Below, one piece after another: positions 32,698 through 44,571 of a stretch of DNA of 50,078 nt (positions are counted from its first letter, which is position 1; the number at the start of each line of letters is the position of its first letter). Source of the stretch: Armatimonadota bacterium. Its GTDB lineage: Bacteria; Armatimonadota; UBA5829; DTJY01. The notes beneath the pieces were generated by a model, which saw only the letters and a program-made list of their open reading frames with translations, ran no database searches and was not told the origin of the DNA. Where the stretch lies: NCBI GenBank assembly GCA_017993055.1, contig JAGONM010000002.1, forward strand, positions 132,821 to 182,898, read 5' to 3'. The translations under genes were made by a program, and so were the position numbers.

Positions 32698-33939
32698 TTG
32701 TTCTTCGCGAAGGCGGTGCGGGCCGACGCTCGAGACGCATACAAGAGGGATTCCGTCGGCGGCATGCTGGTGGGTTTCTACACCGGAGCCATCTTCCCGT
32801 TCATAGGCTTCATCGCAAGAGACAAGCTCCACGCGAGCGTTTCGCTCATCGCGCTTATGACTGCGGCGCCGTTTATCGGCAATATGTTCGCGCTCTTCTA
32901 CGCCAATGCCATGGAGGGCCGGAAGAAACAGCCGTTCGTCGTCTGGTCCGGCGGCGTTGCGCGGGCCCTGTTCTTCCTCATGCTCTTTGCGACCACTCCG
33001 CTCAGATTCGCGCTGATAGTATCCGTGATCCAGATCGTCGCCACGGTAGCCACCCCCGCCTATGCCGCCGTGATGAAGGAGATCTACCCGGACGAACAGC
33101 GCGGGCAGATCATGGCTTACATACGCGTGGGCATGGCGATGATGACCTTCTTCTCGACGTTGCTGGTCGGACCTCTACTGTCGGGCGACAACTTCAGGTA
33201 CATATTCCCGATCGCGGGACTGATCGGCGTGGGATCCTCCATCGCCTTCAGCACCATTAGGACCGCCGATGTTGATCCAAGCCATCCGGATAACAGAAAG
33301 ACCCCTACGTGGCAGTTCCTGCGGTCCACGATGCTCATACTGCGCGACGACATCAACTACCGCTGGTTCGCCATCTCGATCTTCATCTTCGGGTTCGGCC
33401 ATCTGTTGATCGCGCCGCTCTTTCCCGTGTATCAGGTGGATCGCCTCCGCATCACGGCGACCCAGGTGGCCGTCCTCTCCAATGTCACCAATGTCTTCTG
33501 GATGCTCTCCTATTTGTTCTGGGGCAAGTACGTGGACCTGCGGAGCCCGCTCAAGGCCGTTACGATCAACGTACTGCTGATCTGCTTCATCCCGCTGATC
33601 TACTTCTGGTCGAACAACGTATGGATGCTTCTGCCCGCCTCGGTCATCGCAGGCATTACCACCGGGGGGATTGACCTGAGCTACTTCAACAGCATCCTGA
33701 GGCTTGCGGATGAGGGAAAGGAATCGCAGTATCAGGCGCTCCACTCCTTCTGGCTGGGTGTCCGAGGAACTACTGCTCCCTTCGCGGGCGCGGCGCTGGT
33801 ATCGCTCTTCAAGGCCAACGATCTGCAGATGCGGTATGTCTTTCTCATCGGGCTGGTGGTGATGCTGGCCGGGCTTGTCGCGCAGGTCGTCGGCGTGCGG
33901 GAGCGATACGGAACGCATAGCGCTGGCCTTCCAGGCTGA
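32698..33939 (+). CDS. MFS family transporter
   Basis: The 413-residue protein has about eleven or twelve hydrophobic helices. The first loop is LHASVSLIALMTAAPFIGNMFALF, the loop 2-3 region reads ANAMEGRKKQPFVV, and helix 5 onwards is typical of major facilitator proteins (AAVMKEIYPDEQRGQIMAYIR). The substrate cannot be inferred. I start at the TTG at 32698 with AAGGA nine bases upstream; the frame stays open for 37 more codons, but those run through a palindromic repeat. A charged N-terminal helix (AKAVRADARDAYKRDS) precedes helix 1. Confidence 0.85.
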   Translation: MFFAKAVRADARDAYKRDSVGGMLVGFYTGAIFPFIGFIARDKLHASVSLIALMTAAPFIGNMFALFYANAMEGRKKQPFVVWSGGVARALFFLMLFATTPLRFALIVSVIQIVATVATPAYAAVMKEIYPDEQRGQIMAYIRVGMAMMTFFSTLLVGPLLSGDNFRYIFPIAGLIGVGSSIAFSTIRTADVDPSHPDNRKTPTWQFLRSTMLILRDDINYRWFAISIFIFGFGHLLIAPLFPVYQVDRLRITATQVAVLSNVTNVFWMLSYLFWGKYVDLRSPLKAVTINVLLICFIPLIYFWSNNVWMLLPASVIAGITTGGIDLSYFNSILRLADEGKESQYQALHSFWLGVRGTTAPFAGAALVSLFKANDLQMRYVFLIGLVVMLAGLVAQVVGVRERYGTHSAGLPG

Positions 33940-34011
33940 TCAGACGGAAGGCCGAGCACCGTCACCCCGCTTCGGCGGCTTGGTTAGTCTGCCGTACCGG
34001 GGAGAACAGCC

Positions 34012-34040
34012 TTGCGGAGATGACCGCAAAGCCGTATAAT
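34012..34040 (+). promoter_or_regulatory. Promoter with palindrome upstream of the 105-aa gene
   Basis: TTGCGG (34012-34017), 17-bp spacer, perfect TATAAT (34035-34040). TTGCGG-AGATGA-CCGCAA (34012-34029) is a perfect 6-bp inverted repeat whose left arm is the -35 hexamer. Confidence 0.7.
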
Positions 34041-34097
34041 CCATAGCGTACCCTCGTCACGTTTTCTCGTGGGAACTTCCGTCAAGGAGCGATTCAG

Positions 34098-34415
34098 TTG
34101 TCCGATACTTTCAAGCTGTCCCGGGTGGTTCGCACCGTTGCCTCGGAGATATATGTGATCTGGGAGGGTGAGCGCCGCGTCGGGCAGCTTCATCTGCACT
34201 ATGCGCACTACACCATCCACGTCACGTTCATCTTCGAAGTGGACGTCTCCCTCTCCGAGGAAGAAGAGCTTCTCGCTATGGTTGACGACGATGTGGTGTC
34301 CTCGTACCTTCCCAGTTTCGAGCGTGAGGAGATGCTCGTGACGGTCTATCGGGGAGAGGAAACCAACGCGTTCAGCTATGCGCCCGACGGCCTCGAAGAG
34401 ATTGACGACGAGTAG
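34098..34415 (+). CDS. Hypothetical protein (105 aa)
   Basis: I do not recognise the family. The protein is cytosolic, acidic at both the middle (VDVSLSEEEELLAMVDDDVV) and the end (DGLEEIDDE), with a strand-rich first half (SEIYVIWEGERRVGQLHLHYAHYTIHVTFIFEVD). A TTG start at 34098 is supported by AAGGAG seven bases upstream and by a consensus promoter. It is 25 nt from the endonuclease IV gene and is probably cotranscribed. Confidence 0.75.
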   Translation: MSDTFKLSRVVRTVASEIYVIWEGERRVGQLHLHYAHYTIHVTFIFEVDVSLSEEEELLAMVDDDVVSSYLPSFEREEMLVTVYRGEETNAFSYAPDGLEEIDDE

Positions 34416-34440
34416 AACCCTGCCGAATCCAACCAAGGGC

Positions 34441-35295
34441 ATGAGAATCGGGGCGCACGTCCGCACCGGAAAGGGTCTCGACGAAGCCGTCGAACGTGCC
34501 GGCGAGATCGGATGTGAGGCGCTCCAGGTCTTCGCGGCGAATCCGAGCGCCTGGCACACGCGTCCGATCCCGTCGGACATCGCGGCCGCGTTCCGATCCG
34601 GGATGACCGAGCGCGCTATGCGTCCCGCGGTGATCCACACGCAGTATCTCCTCAACCTCGCATCGCCCGACGACGAAATCCACGGGAGGTCAGTGCATGC
34701 CCTCGCGGACTCGCTGGTTCGGGCGGACGTGCTGGGCGCGGAGTTCGTGGTGACGCATATCGGAAGCCATCGGGGTCTCGGCGAGGAGTTCGGCCTGGAG
34801 CGAGTCCGGAATGCCGTCCGAGAGGCCCTCTCATCAGTCGAGTCGCCGGCGGTCCTGCTGCTCGAGAACGCCGCCGGGGCGGGCGATCTTCTTGGGGGAA
34901 GGTTCGAGGACCTGCGCGCCATCCTGCAGGGACTATCGCCGCTCGACGATCGTCTCGGGGTCTGCCTGGACACCGCGCATCTGTGGGGCGCCGGGTTCGA
35001 TCTCTCCGATTCCGAAGGTGTGGAGCGCACCCTGGACCAGTTTGACGGTCTTGTCGGGCTGGATCGCTTGAAGGTCGTGCACCTCAACGACAGCCGGAGC
35101 GCCCTCGGCTCGCGCTCGGACCGTCATGCGAACATAGGGCAGGGGGAGATCGGGATGGTCGGGATCGAGGCCGTGATGCGCCATCCGGCGATGTCCGGGA
35201 TGACCATCATCATCGAGACGCCGATGAAGACAGACGATGACCACGCGCGCGACATCGCGCTTCTCAAGGAAATGCGTTCGAGGATCAGTCCGTAG
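34441..35295 (+). CDS. nfo: Deoxyribonuclease IV (AP endonuclease)
   Basis: Nfo cleaves 5' to abasic sites and removes blocked 3' termini in base excision repair. The 284-residue TIM-barrel protein starts MRIGAHVRTGKGLDEAVERAGEIG and contains the three family signatures: HIGSHRG, ENAAGAG-LGG, CLDTAHLWGAGFD, and HLNDSR plus HANIGQGEIG near residue 225, with the conserved zinc-binding His, Glu and Asp residues. ATG at 34441 follows AAGGGC. UDG, which makes abasic sites, is encoded on the other strand at 37868. Confidence 0.96.
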   Translation: MRIGAHVRTGKGLDEAVERAGEIGCEALQVFAANPSAWHTRPIPSDIAAAFRSGMTERAMRPAVIHTQYLLNLASPDDEIHGRSVHALADSLVRADVLGAEFVVTHIGSHRGLGEEFGLERVRNAVREALSSVESPAVLLLENAAGAGDLLGGRFEDLRAILQGLSPLDDRLGVCLDTAHLWGAGFDLSDSEGVERTLDQFDGLVGLDRLKVVHLNDSRSALGSRSDRHANIGQGEIGMVGIEAVMRHPAMSGMTIIIETPMKTDDDHARDIALLKEMRSRISP

Positions 35296-35358
35296 ACCAG
35301 AGACTGTCAACGGAAGCTTCGGACTCTCGAGAGTTGCAGCCCGCGGGTCTGACTGGCG

Positions 35359-35574
35359 TCAACTGGGGAGCCGGTTCCTGGTCTGTTTCTCGAGGGCCCT
35401 TTCGAGTTGCCCGGTCGTCAGGTAACCGGTCTTGATAAGGAGTGAACCGATCGGCACCTTGTCTAGCCCCTTCTGATGTATCTCCGTCTGCATGTTCAGG
35501 CATTCGATTATCTGATCGCGGGACGCGAACCCCATATCCACGATTATCTCACCGAGCGGTTTCCTGTCTGCCAT
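35359..35574 (-). CDS. Stand-alone MshEN-like domain protein (71 aa)
   Basis: The small protein contains two copies of the LGxxLxxxGxxxxxxLxxxLxxQ pattern seen in the N-terminal domain of GspE/PilB/MshE ATPases: PLGEIIVDMGFASRDQIIEC ending in LNMQ, and PIGSLLIKTGYLTTGQLERA ending in LEKQ. In MshEN domains this tandem motif binds c-di-GMP. Here it is free, with no ATPase domain. GGGGAG eight bases upstream of the ATG supports the start. It is the last gene of the ligA operon, 32 nt after pabC. c-di-GMP binding is an inference from the motif. Confidence 0.75.
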   Translation of the reverse strand: MADRKPLGEIIVDMGFASRDQIIECLNMQTEIHQKGLDKVPIGSLLIKTGYLTTGQLERALEKQTRNRLPS

Positions 35575-35606
35575 CTCCTATACTCCCCGTGATATTCTAT
35601 ATGATG

Positions 35607-36515
35607 TCATGCCCTGCCGACTCGGGAAGCCGGCGGCTCGGAAGTCAGCGATCGCACGTGTTCGCGGTACAGGTCGGACAGTCTGATCGTAGTCGGCCCG
35701 GGCGCCCCCGTGGCGAAGACCTTGTCCTCAATGGAACGAATCGGCGAGAGTTCCGCCGTGGAACTGGTCAGGAATGCCTCATCCGCCGCGAGCAGGTTTT
35801 CCAACGGGAACGCGCCCTCCGAGACGGTTATTCCATGTTTTCGGGCGATGTCGGCAATCACCGCGCGCGTGACTCCCGGCAGTATGCCGCATTCGAGCGA
35901 CGGAGTGCAGAGCATGTCGTCCTTCGCCCAGAAGATGTTTGCGGAAGTTCCCTCGGAGACGTTCCCGGCAGTATTCAGGAGCAGCGAATCATCGAAGCCC
36001 CGGCTCTTTGCTTCGTTTCTCGGCAGGATCTTCCAGAGTATTCCTGTGTGCTTGATCCGGCTGAGCGGACTCCGCTCGTCGCTGCGGAACGAAGGCGATA
36101 CCGTCATTCGCAAGCCATCGCCGAAGTCCGGTGGAGAAAACGGCTTGGCCAGCAGTATCAGCGTGGGCTTGTCGTGGACGAGGTCATACCACATCAACCC
36201 GGTTGCTCCTCGCGTAACCGTAATCCGCAGGTACGCATCGCCCGTCAGCCCGTTAGCGTCCAGCACCTGGCGCGCGGCTCCTCGAATCTCGTCCGCTTCC
36301 GGCGGGGTCATGCGGATTACCGAACACCCGCCGGCCATGCGGTCAATGTGCGCGTCCAGCATGAACGGCATGCCGTTGTAGACCCGTACTGTCTCGAATA
36401 TCCCGTCGCCGTAGAGCAGCCCTCGGTTGCAGGCGGAGACCATTCCCTCGCTCGCCGGCATCAGCCTGCCGTCCACGTAAACGCTGCCCCAGGTCGTTCC
36501 CAGGTCCTTGCTCAT
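35607..36515 (-). CDS. pabC: Class IV aminotransferase, probable aminodeoxychorismate lyase
   Basis: The 302-residue PLP enzyme has the fold-type IV pattern: GSVYVDGRLMP at the start, NRGLLYGDGIFETVRVYNG, the Schiff-base lysine region SRIKHTGILWKILPRNEAK, the NVSEGTSANIFW cofactor loop and GILPGVTRAVI. Branched-chain aminotransferase is the main alternative, but a 4-nt ATGA overlap with pabB strongly favours 4-amino-4-deoxychorismate lyase in p-aminobenzoate synthesis. I chose the ATG at 36515 for that overlap; an ATG at 36524 would add three residues. Confidence 0.85.
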   Translation of the reverse strand: MSKDLGTTWGSVYVDGRLMPASEGMVSACNRGLLYGDGIFETVRVYNGMPFMLDAHIDRMAGGCSVIRMTPPEADEIRGAARQVLDANGLTGDAYLRITVTRGATGLMWYDLVHDKPTLILLAKPFSPPDFGDGLRMTVSPSFRSDERSPLSRIKHTGILWKILPRNEAKSRGFDDSLLLNTAGNVSEGTSANIFWAKDDMLCTPSLECGILPGVTRAVIADIARKHGITVSEGAFPLENLLAADEAFLTSSTAELSPIRSIEDKVFATGAPGPTTIRLSDLYREHVRSLTSEPPASRVGRA

Positions 36516-37852
36516 TGCGGACATCCCAGTACCTCGAAGAAGGCGCGCCCCTTGTCGAGCGTCTCCTCGTATTCCATATCCGGGTCGGAATCCGCCACTA
36601 TCCCGCCCCCTACGTGCAGATAGCAGACACCGTCCTTGAAGACTGCCGTTCGGATCGCGATGCTCAAGTTCATCGAGCCGTCGCAATCCATGCAGCCGAT
36701 CGCCCCGCAGTAGACGTATCTGCGAACCGGCTCCAGTTCGGCGATGATCTCCATCGCGCGAATCTTCGGCGCGCCGGTGATCGAGCCTCCCGGGAAGCAG
36801 GCCTCCAGCAGATCCACCCGGTCGCGGTCCTCTCGGAGCCTGCCCGTGATGGTGGACACGAGATGGTGCACCGTCGGATGGCTCTCCAGCGCGAACAGGT
36901 TGGGCACAGCGACCGTCCCGAACTCGCATATCCGGCCCAGGTCGTTTCGCTCCAGGTCAACGATCATCACGTTCTCGGCGCGGTCCTTATCACTGGCGAG
37001 CAGTTCGTCCGCCAGGCGCCGATCGAGTCCGCTCGTCGTGCCCCTGGGTCTCGTGCCCTTGATGGGCCGCGTTTCGACCCGACGGGTGTTCGCGTCGAGC
37101 GTCAGGAAACACTCGGGCGAGGAACTGACGATCTGCGCACCTCCAAGGTTCAGATACGCCGCGTAGGGTGCGGGATTCCTCTCCCGCAGGGCAAGGTAAG
37201 TCTGCCAGGGCGGTGCGTCAGTCGGTATCGCGTACCTCTGCGACAGGTTCACCTGGTACGTGTCGCCTGCGGTGATGTATGCCTTGACCCTGCTGACCGC
37301 CTCGCGGTACTCCGATCTGGTGAAGCCGGATGCGGGCCTCCCGGAACTCCATCCGCGTCGGAGGAACGGGCCGGGGCTGTCCGTCAGTCCGAATGGATCG
37401 GTCGAACCGTGCCGCGTCAGTCGCCGCTCCACATGATCGAAGACGAGAGCGGATTCGTAGAAACCGATCCAACAGTCGGGCAGCGGCGGCTCGGACGGAG
37501 GAGGCGCGGGGATCGGGTCGTCTCTGAGGTGGTCGTGAACCTCGTACCCGAGATACCCTACGGCGGTCGTGCCGGGCGGAACCTCCCGCAGAGCGTACCG
37601 GAGTCCCTGGAGGATCGAATCATACGACTTCTTGCCGCTGCCAGAGGTTAGAGTCGCGGCGCCGTTCCGTCCCTCGAGCACCGAGTGCGGCCTGACGCAA
37701 ATCACCGAGAGCCTCCCGCCGGAGCCGGGCTGGCTCTCGAGGAGCGCCGATCCGGTCCGGCCGGCGAACCCGGCAAACACATCGCCCGGATCGGCCCACG
37801 GCAACTCAACCCGTCGAGCGTCCTTGTCTGTGATAGCGAGGTTAAGCGGCAT
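36512..37852 (-). CDS. pabB: Aminodeoxychorismate synthase component I
   Basis: PabB converts chorismate plus ammonia to aminodeoxychorismate for folate. The 446-residue protein has the catalytic PIKGT motif (PIKGTRPRG, near residue 265), whose lysine distinguishes it from anthranilate synthase TrpE (PIAGT), plus DRAENVMIVDLERNDLGRI, GGSITGAPKIRAMEII and GGGIVADSDPDMEYEETL. A glutamine amidotransferase partner (PabA) is not in the window. The ATG at 37852 is 15 nt from the UDG stop. Folate made here would feed ThyX. Confidence 0.93.
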   Translation of the reverse strand: MPLNLAITDKDARRVELPWADPGDVFAGFAGRTGSALLESQPGSGGRLSVICVRPHSVLEGRNGAATLTSGSGKKSYDSILQGLRYALREVPPGTTAVGYLGYEVHDHLRDDPIPAPPPSEPPLPDCWIGFYESALVFDHVERRLTRHGSTDPFGLTDSPGPFLRRGWSSGRPASGFTRSEYREAVSRVKAYITAGDTYQVNLSQRYAIPTDAPPWQTYLALRERNPAPYAAYLNLGGAQIVSSSPECFLTLDANTRRVETRPIKGTRPRGTTSGLDRRLADELLASDKDRAENVMIVDLERNDLGRICEFGTVAVPNLFALESHPTVHHLVSTITGRLREDRDRVDLLEACFPGGSITGAPKIRAMEIIAELEPVRRYVYCGAIGCMDCDGSMNLSIAIRTAVFKDGVCYLHVGGGIVADSDPDMEYEETLDKGRAFFEVLGCPQ

Positions 37853-37867
37853 GGAGGTGTGATCTCT

Positions 37868-38524
37868 CTAGAAGAGTGTCAGGTTCTGCGGCTCGGCCTT
37901 TGGCTCTGCCTTAGGTTCCTTCTTCAGTTCGATAACCTTACGACGCGCCGAAGCGATGTCGTCCGACAACTGTCGCCGCGCAGTTTCGAACTCGGCCCCG
38001 TGCTGCCGAAGGACGTACGCGGGGTGAAGCGCCGCCATCGCGTATCTGGCGTAGGTGCTGGTGAACCAGATGCCTCGTTCCTTGGTCATGCGGAAGTCGC
38101 GGTGAATTATCACATTGGCGGCCGGCGCGCCGAGGCACAGGATGACGAGCGGCTTCATGATGTCGAGTTGCTGTCGGAGCCAGGGGAGGCAGGCGGTAAC
38201 TTCCTCCGTGCGGGGTGGACGGTTTCGCACACTGGCGCCCTCTCGGATACTCGCCCTGCACTTCACGACGTTGCAGATATAGACGTGCTTTCTGGTGATC
38301 CCGTTCTCCCGCAGCACCTCGTCGAGAAGCTGCCCCGCGCGTCCTACGAACGGCCTCCCCGTAGCATCCTCGTTTGCTCCGGGGCCCTCGCCGACGAGCA
38401 CCAGCGGCGTGTTCGGATTGCCCTCTCCGAAGACCACGTTCGTGCGAGTCTCCGAGAGCTCGCAGGACTCGCAGACGATCGCCTGCTGTCTGACTTCCTC
38501 CAGCCTCTCCTCGATTTCCGTCAT
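37868..38524 (-). CDS. Family 4 uracil-DNA glycosylase (Fe-S type)
   Basis: The 218-residue enzyme excises uracil from DNA. Iron-sulfur cluster cysteines are at C18, C21, C89 and C112; motif [10 protein letters not shown] (45-53) is followed by [16 protein letters not shown], and the C-terminal motif is [10 protein letters not shown]. This is the UdgA-like family common in thermophiles and high-GC bacteria. A Lys/Pro/Glu tail ends the protein. Its ATG is one base after the HIT stop (TAG-C-ATG), so it is tightly coupled in the ligA repair operon. Confidence 0.94.
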   Translation of the reverse strand: MTEIEERLEEVRQQAIVCESCELSETRTNVVFGEGNPNTPLVLVGEGPGANEDATGRPFVGRAGQLLDEVLRENGITRKHVYICNVVKCRASIREGASVRNRPPRTEEVTACLPWLRQQLDIMKPLVILCLGAPAANVIIHRDFRMTKERGIWFTSTYARYAMAALHPAYVLRQHGAEFETARRQLSDDIASARRKVIELKKEPKAEPKAEPQNLTLF

Positions 38525-38525
38525 G

Positions 38526-39047
38526 CTATGGGTCCCCCAACTCGGCCATTCTGCGCAGGAGTTTGTCGTAGGTCGCCTCGATGCTCTCGGGCAGTACCTT
38601 TGTGTTGCCGACTATCGGCATGAAGTTGGTGTCTCCGTTCCATCGGGGAACGATGTGCCAGTGGACGTGATCCGCAAACCCGGCGCCGGCAGTGCGCCCG
38701 AGGTTCACGCCGAGGTTGAAACCGTCCGGCCCCATAGCGGTTCCGACTGCGTTTATAGCATACCTTACCAGGCGGTTGACCTCCAGCATCTCCTCGTCGC
38801 TGAGTTCGTTCAGGTCGGCGGTGTGTCTGTAAGGCGCGACCATGGCGTGGCCGGTGTTGTACGGGAACGCGTTCATCATGACGAACGCCGTCTCGCCGCG
38901 ATACAGGATGCCGTTCTCGCGATCCCTGGCCTCGGCGGGCTTCACGCAGAATATGCACCCGGGAAGATCGTCCGCCTTCTCGATGTAGTCCATTCGCCAG
39001 GGCGCCCAGAGAGTCCGCATCGGTTCTCGTCGTTGGTCGTCGGACAC
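38526..39047 (-). CDS. HIT family hydrolase/phosphorylase
   Basis: The 173-residue protein has the histidine triad [10 protein letters not shown] near residue 128, the N-terminal [10 protein letters not shown] and CIFC segments, and [17 protein letters not shown], typical of the Ap4A-phosphorylase-like or AMP-hydrolysing HIT branch. The exact nucleotide substrate is not known. A GTG at 39047 with AAAGGA about eight bases upstream is the start; the ATG at residue 10 is an alternative. It lies between DUF1844 and UDG. Confidence 0.93.
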   Translation of the reverse strand: MSDDQRREPMRTLWAPWRMDYIEKADDLPGCIFCVKPAEARDRENGILYRGETAFVMMNAFPYNTGHAMVAPYRHTADLNELSDEEMLEVNRLVRYAINAVGTAMGPDGFNLGVNLGRTAGAGFADHVHWHIVPRWNGDTNFMPIVGNTKVLPESIEATYDKLLRRMAELGDP

Positions 39048-39070
39048 TTATCGGTCCTTTCTTCTGGCGC

Positions 39071-39508
39071 TCAACTCTGCCGGACGAAATTGATTCGCAG
39101 GTCGCTAAGCATAGACTGAAGCTCCTTGGAGTCCGCGTCAGAGATCTTGCCGTCGAGTTGTGTCGCCAGCGCCGCGATAGAGTCAATCGCGACCTTCGCC
39201 TGAACGAGGTCCTTCTCGATCTTTCCGGTCGAAGGGTCCGTCACAAGCCCCATCCACTGCCATGCCTGCGCGCCCAGCATGCCGATGAATGACATCAGGA
39301 GCGTGTACACATCTATCGGAGGCATTGCGGGAGGAGTCTCCTCCGAGGGACCCTCTGATTCGACGGTCTCGTCGCACGAGGCCTCTGCGAACGTCTCGAT
39401 CTCTGGCGATTCATCGGGCGGCTCGGGCGCCGGACCGTCCGAATCCGGCGCGTCGGCTCTCACCCGGCGTTTGTCAATCACTTCATAGCCTTTTTCTTCC
39501 TCGGACAC
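39071..39508 (-). CDS. DUF1844 domain protein
   Basis: The 145-residue product has an acidic, Pro/Glu-rich N-terminal half and a conserved C-terminal DUF1844 region starting near residue 65: [20 protein letters not shown], then [23 protein letters not shown]. The function of DUF1844 is unknown. A GTG at 39508 with GGAGGG about seven bases upstream starts it inside the end of the vanZ gene (26-nt overlap). It could mark a membrane-peripheral adaptor, but nothing proves this. Confidence 0.88.
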   Translation of the reverse strand: MSEEEKGYEVIDKRRVRADAPDSDGPAPEPPDESPEIETFAEASCDETVESEGPSEETPPAMPPIDVYTLLMSFIGMLGAQAWQWMGLVTDPSTGKIEKDLVQAKVAIDSIAALATQLDGKISDADSKELQSMLSDLRINFVRQS

Positions 39509-39941
39509 TTGTTGTCCCTCCGTTTCCCAAGATACTACCGATCAGAACGATCAGTGATACCGCCGCGAGTGTTCCGGTCGCGTCGGCCAACCAGTCATTC
39601 AACTCCGCGTTGCGTCCCGGAACGAAGTACTGGTGCGCCTCGTCCGAGAGGCCGTGCAGCATGGACACGAGCATCGCCTGAGCGACTGCCGTGAGTTTCG
39701 CGCCTAGAGAAACCATCAGTGCCCCCCGGTAGGCCAGCATCGTCAGTCCGAAGTACGCACCTGCGTGAATCGCCTTGTCGGAGAGGGAAGTCCTGCCTTC
39801 GAGCGGCATGTCCGGCTGGGCCGAGGCGAAGAAGATGATCGTCATGTATGCTATGACGGGTCCCCACGCGTAGACCGCGCGTGTCCAGCCGATGTTCTGC
39901 TGAGCGTGTCGGCCTATCATCTCTGTGCTCCGCACGCCCAT
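39483..39941 (-). CDS. VanZ family membrane protein
   Basis: The 152-residue protein has about four hydrophobic segments and the VanZ-like signature LSDKAIHAGAYFGLTMLAYRG, then GLSDEAHQYFVPGRNAELNDWLADATGTL. VanZ-like proteins are linked to teicoplanin resistance in enterococci, but most members are of unknown function. The ATG at 39941 follows the ligA stop after a single base. Its 3' end overlaps DUF1844. Confidence 0.9.
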   Translation of the reverse strand: MGVRSTEMIGRHAQQNIGWTRAVYAWGPVIAYMTIIFFASAQPDMPLEGRTSLSDKAIHAGAYFGLTMLAYRGALMVSLGAKLTAVAQAMLVSMLHGLSDEAHQYFVPGRNAELNDWLADATGTLAAVSLIVLIGSILGNGGTTSVRGRKRL

Positions 39942-39942
39942 C

Positions 39943-43543
<3,601 letters not shown>

Positions 43544-43576
43544 CAAGGCGCTCTCGCGCAATCCGACAGACGCGCA

Positions 43577-43607
43577 GACGCCCCGCCTCGAGGAGAGACG
43601 GGGCGTC
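43577..43607. terminator. Hairpin between convergent GH42-like gene and greA
   Basis: GACGCCCCG (43577-43585) pairs perfectly with CGGGGCGTC (43599-43607) across a 13-nt loop. No T run is present, but its position between two converging genes fits a bidirectional terminator. Confidence 0.65.
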
Positions 43608-43627
43608 GGGACTTGTGCCGGGCCGCG

Positions 43628-44104
43628 CTACTCTATACTGACGACCTCGAACTCCAGCACCCCGCAGGGCGCCTCGACGGAGATGCGTTCGCCAGCCTTC
43701 CGGCCGAGCAGTGCGGCTCCCATGTTCGATTCGTACGATATTCTTCCCTCGGATGGGTCCGCTTCCGGAGGACCTACTATGGTGTAGTGGTCCTCGAACC
43801 CGTCGGCGACGTCTCGGACCAGCACCTTGGAGCCGACGCCTATCTCCTCGATCGGGCCGTTGCCCTCGAGTACAGTCGCCGTATCCAGAATCCGCTTGAG
43901 ATCCCTGATTCGGGCCTCCATCAGCCCCTGTTGGCGCTTTGCATCATGGTAGTCGAAGTTCTCGGCGAGATCGCCGAGAGCCATCGCCTCCTTCAGTCGT
44001 AGCACGACGGCGGGACGCTCGATGGTTAGCAGACGATTGAGTTCGCGCCTGATGTCGTCGTATCCCTGCTGTGTCAGTATCGTTCCTCTGTGCTCAGTGT
44101 CCAA
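43628..44104 (-). CDS. greA: Transcription elongation factor GreA
   Basis: The 158-residue factor inserts its coiled coil into the RNA polymerase secondary channel and rescues backtracked complexes. The acidic tip is visible in GDLAENFDYHDAK (near residue 45), and the C-terminal FKBP-like domain shows YTIVGPPEADPSEGRISYES then GAALLGRKAGE. A TTG at 44104 with AGGTGAT about eight bases upstream starts it. A possible promoter (-10 box TAGAAT on the minus strand near 44160) has a poor -35 box. Confidence 0.95.
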   Translation of the reverse strand: MDTEHRGTILTQQGYDDIRRELNRLLTIERPAVVLRLKEAMALGDLAENFDYHDAKRQQGLMEARIRDLKRILDTATVLEGNGPIEEIGVGSKVLVRDVADGFEDHYTIVGPPEADPSEGRISYESNMGAALLGRKAGERISVEAPCGVLEFEVVSIE

Positions 44105-44249
44105 TGCTCTATCACCTGCAGTATTACCCGGGGGCCGCCGTAACGGTCGGTGCCGTGCTTGGATTCTACCACAGATTGGCCGAGAACGGAACTGGTGTGT
44201 GCCTGGTCTCAGAGTTTCCTGGTATTTGTGCTGGGTTTTGAGAAATCAC

Positions 44250-44278
44250 TTGACGCATCGGGCATAGCGTGATAACAT
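44250..44278 (+). promoter_or_regulatory. Promoter of the 1100-aa secreted protein
   Basis: TTGACG (44250-44255), 17-bp spacer, TAACAT (44273-44278). Expected start near 44285, which leaves an unusually long leader of about 287 nt. Confidence 0.7.
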
Positions 44279-44284
44279 TTTCTT

Positions 44285-44571
44285 ACGAATACTGTAAGTA
44301 TGCAGTGTCGTGAATCTTCAGTCTGGTAAGTCCAGCGACCTGTGTGCTTCATTCCAGGCGGGACCTTGGAAAGCAGCACTCTACAAGAAAGAACGCGGTG
44401 GGCAGTGACATGATCCGTCGCCCACCAAACCCTCGATTCCGCCTGTCTTGCGAACCGATGTACTCTCCTGAATCTGCGCCGAACGCGCTCCGGACGGCGA
44501 ACGTCCGGGCGCGAACCGCGTTCGACAGGGAGTGTTTCGCTTACTTCGGAGGCATAAGAAGGAGGAGCATC
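44285..44571 (+). promoter_or_regulatory. Long structured 5' leader of the 1100-aa gene
   Basis: No gene is evident here. Several stems can form: GTGCTT with AAGCAG near 44343-44377, GGTGGGC with GCCCACC (about 44397-44426), and a strong stem GCGC-T-CCGGACG with CGTCCGGGCGC around the pentaloop GCGAA (44485-44512, one bulged T). The ribosome binding site AGGAGG (44560-44565) follows. It does not match a riboswitch class I know. Confidence 0.45.

Noticed and set aside
30858-32765. 635-codon open frame on the minus strand opposite serA
   Set aside because: It mirrors the strongly GC3-biased serA codons, has an Asp/Arg/His-rich composition with no domain, and crosses the serA promoter. It is a shadow of serA.
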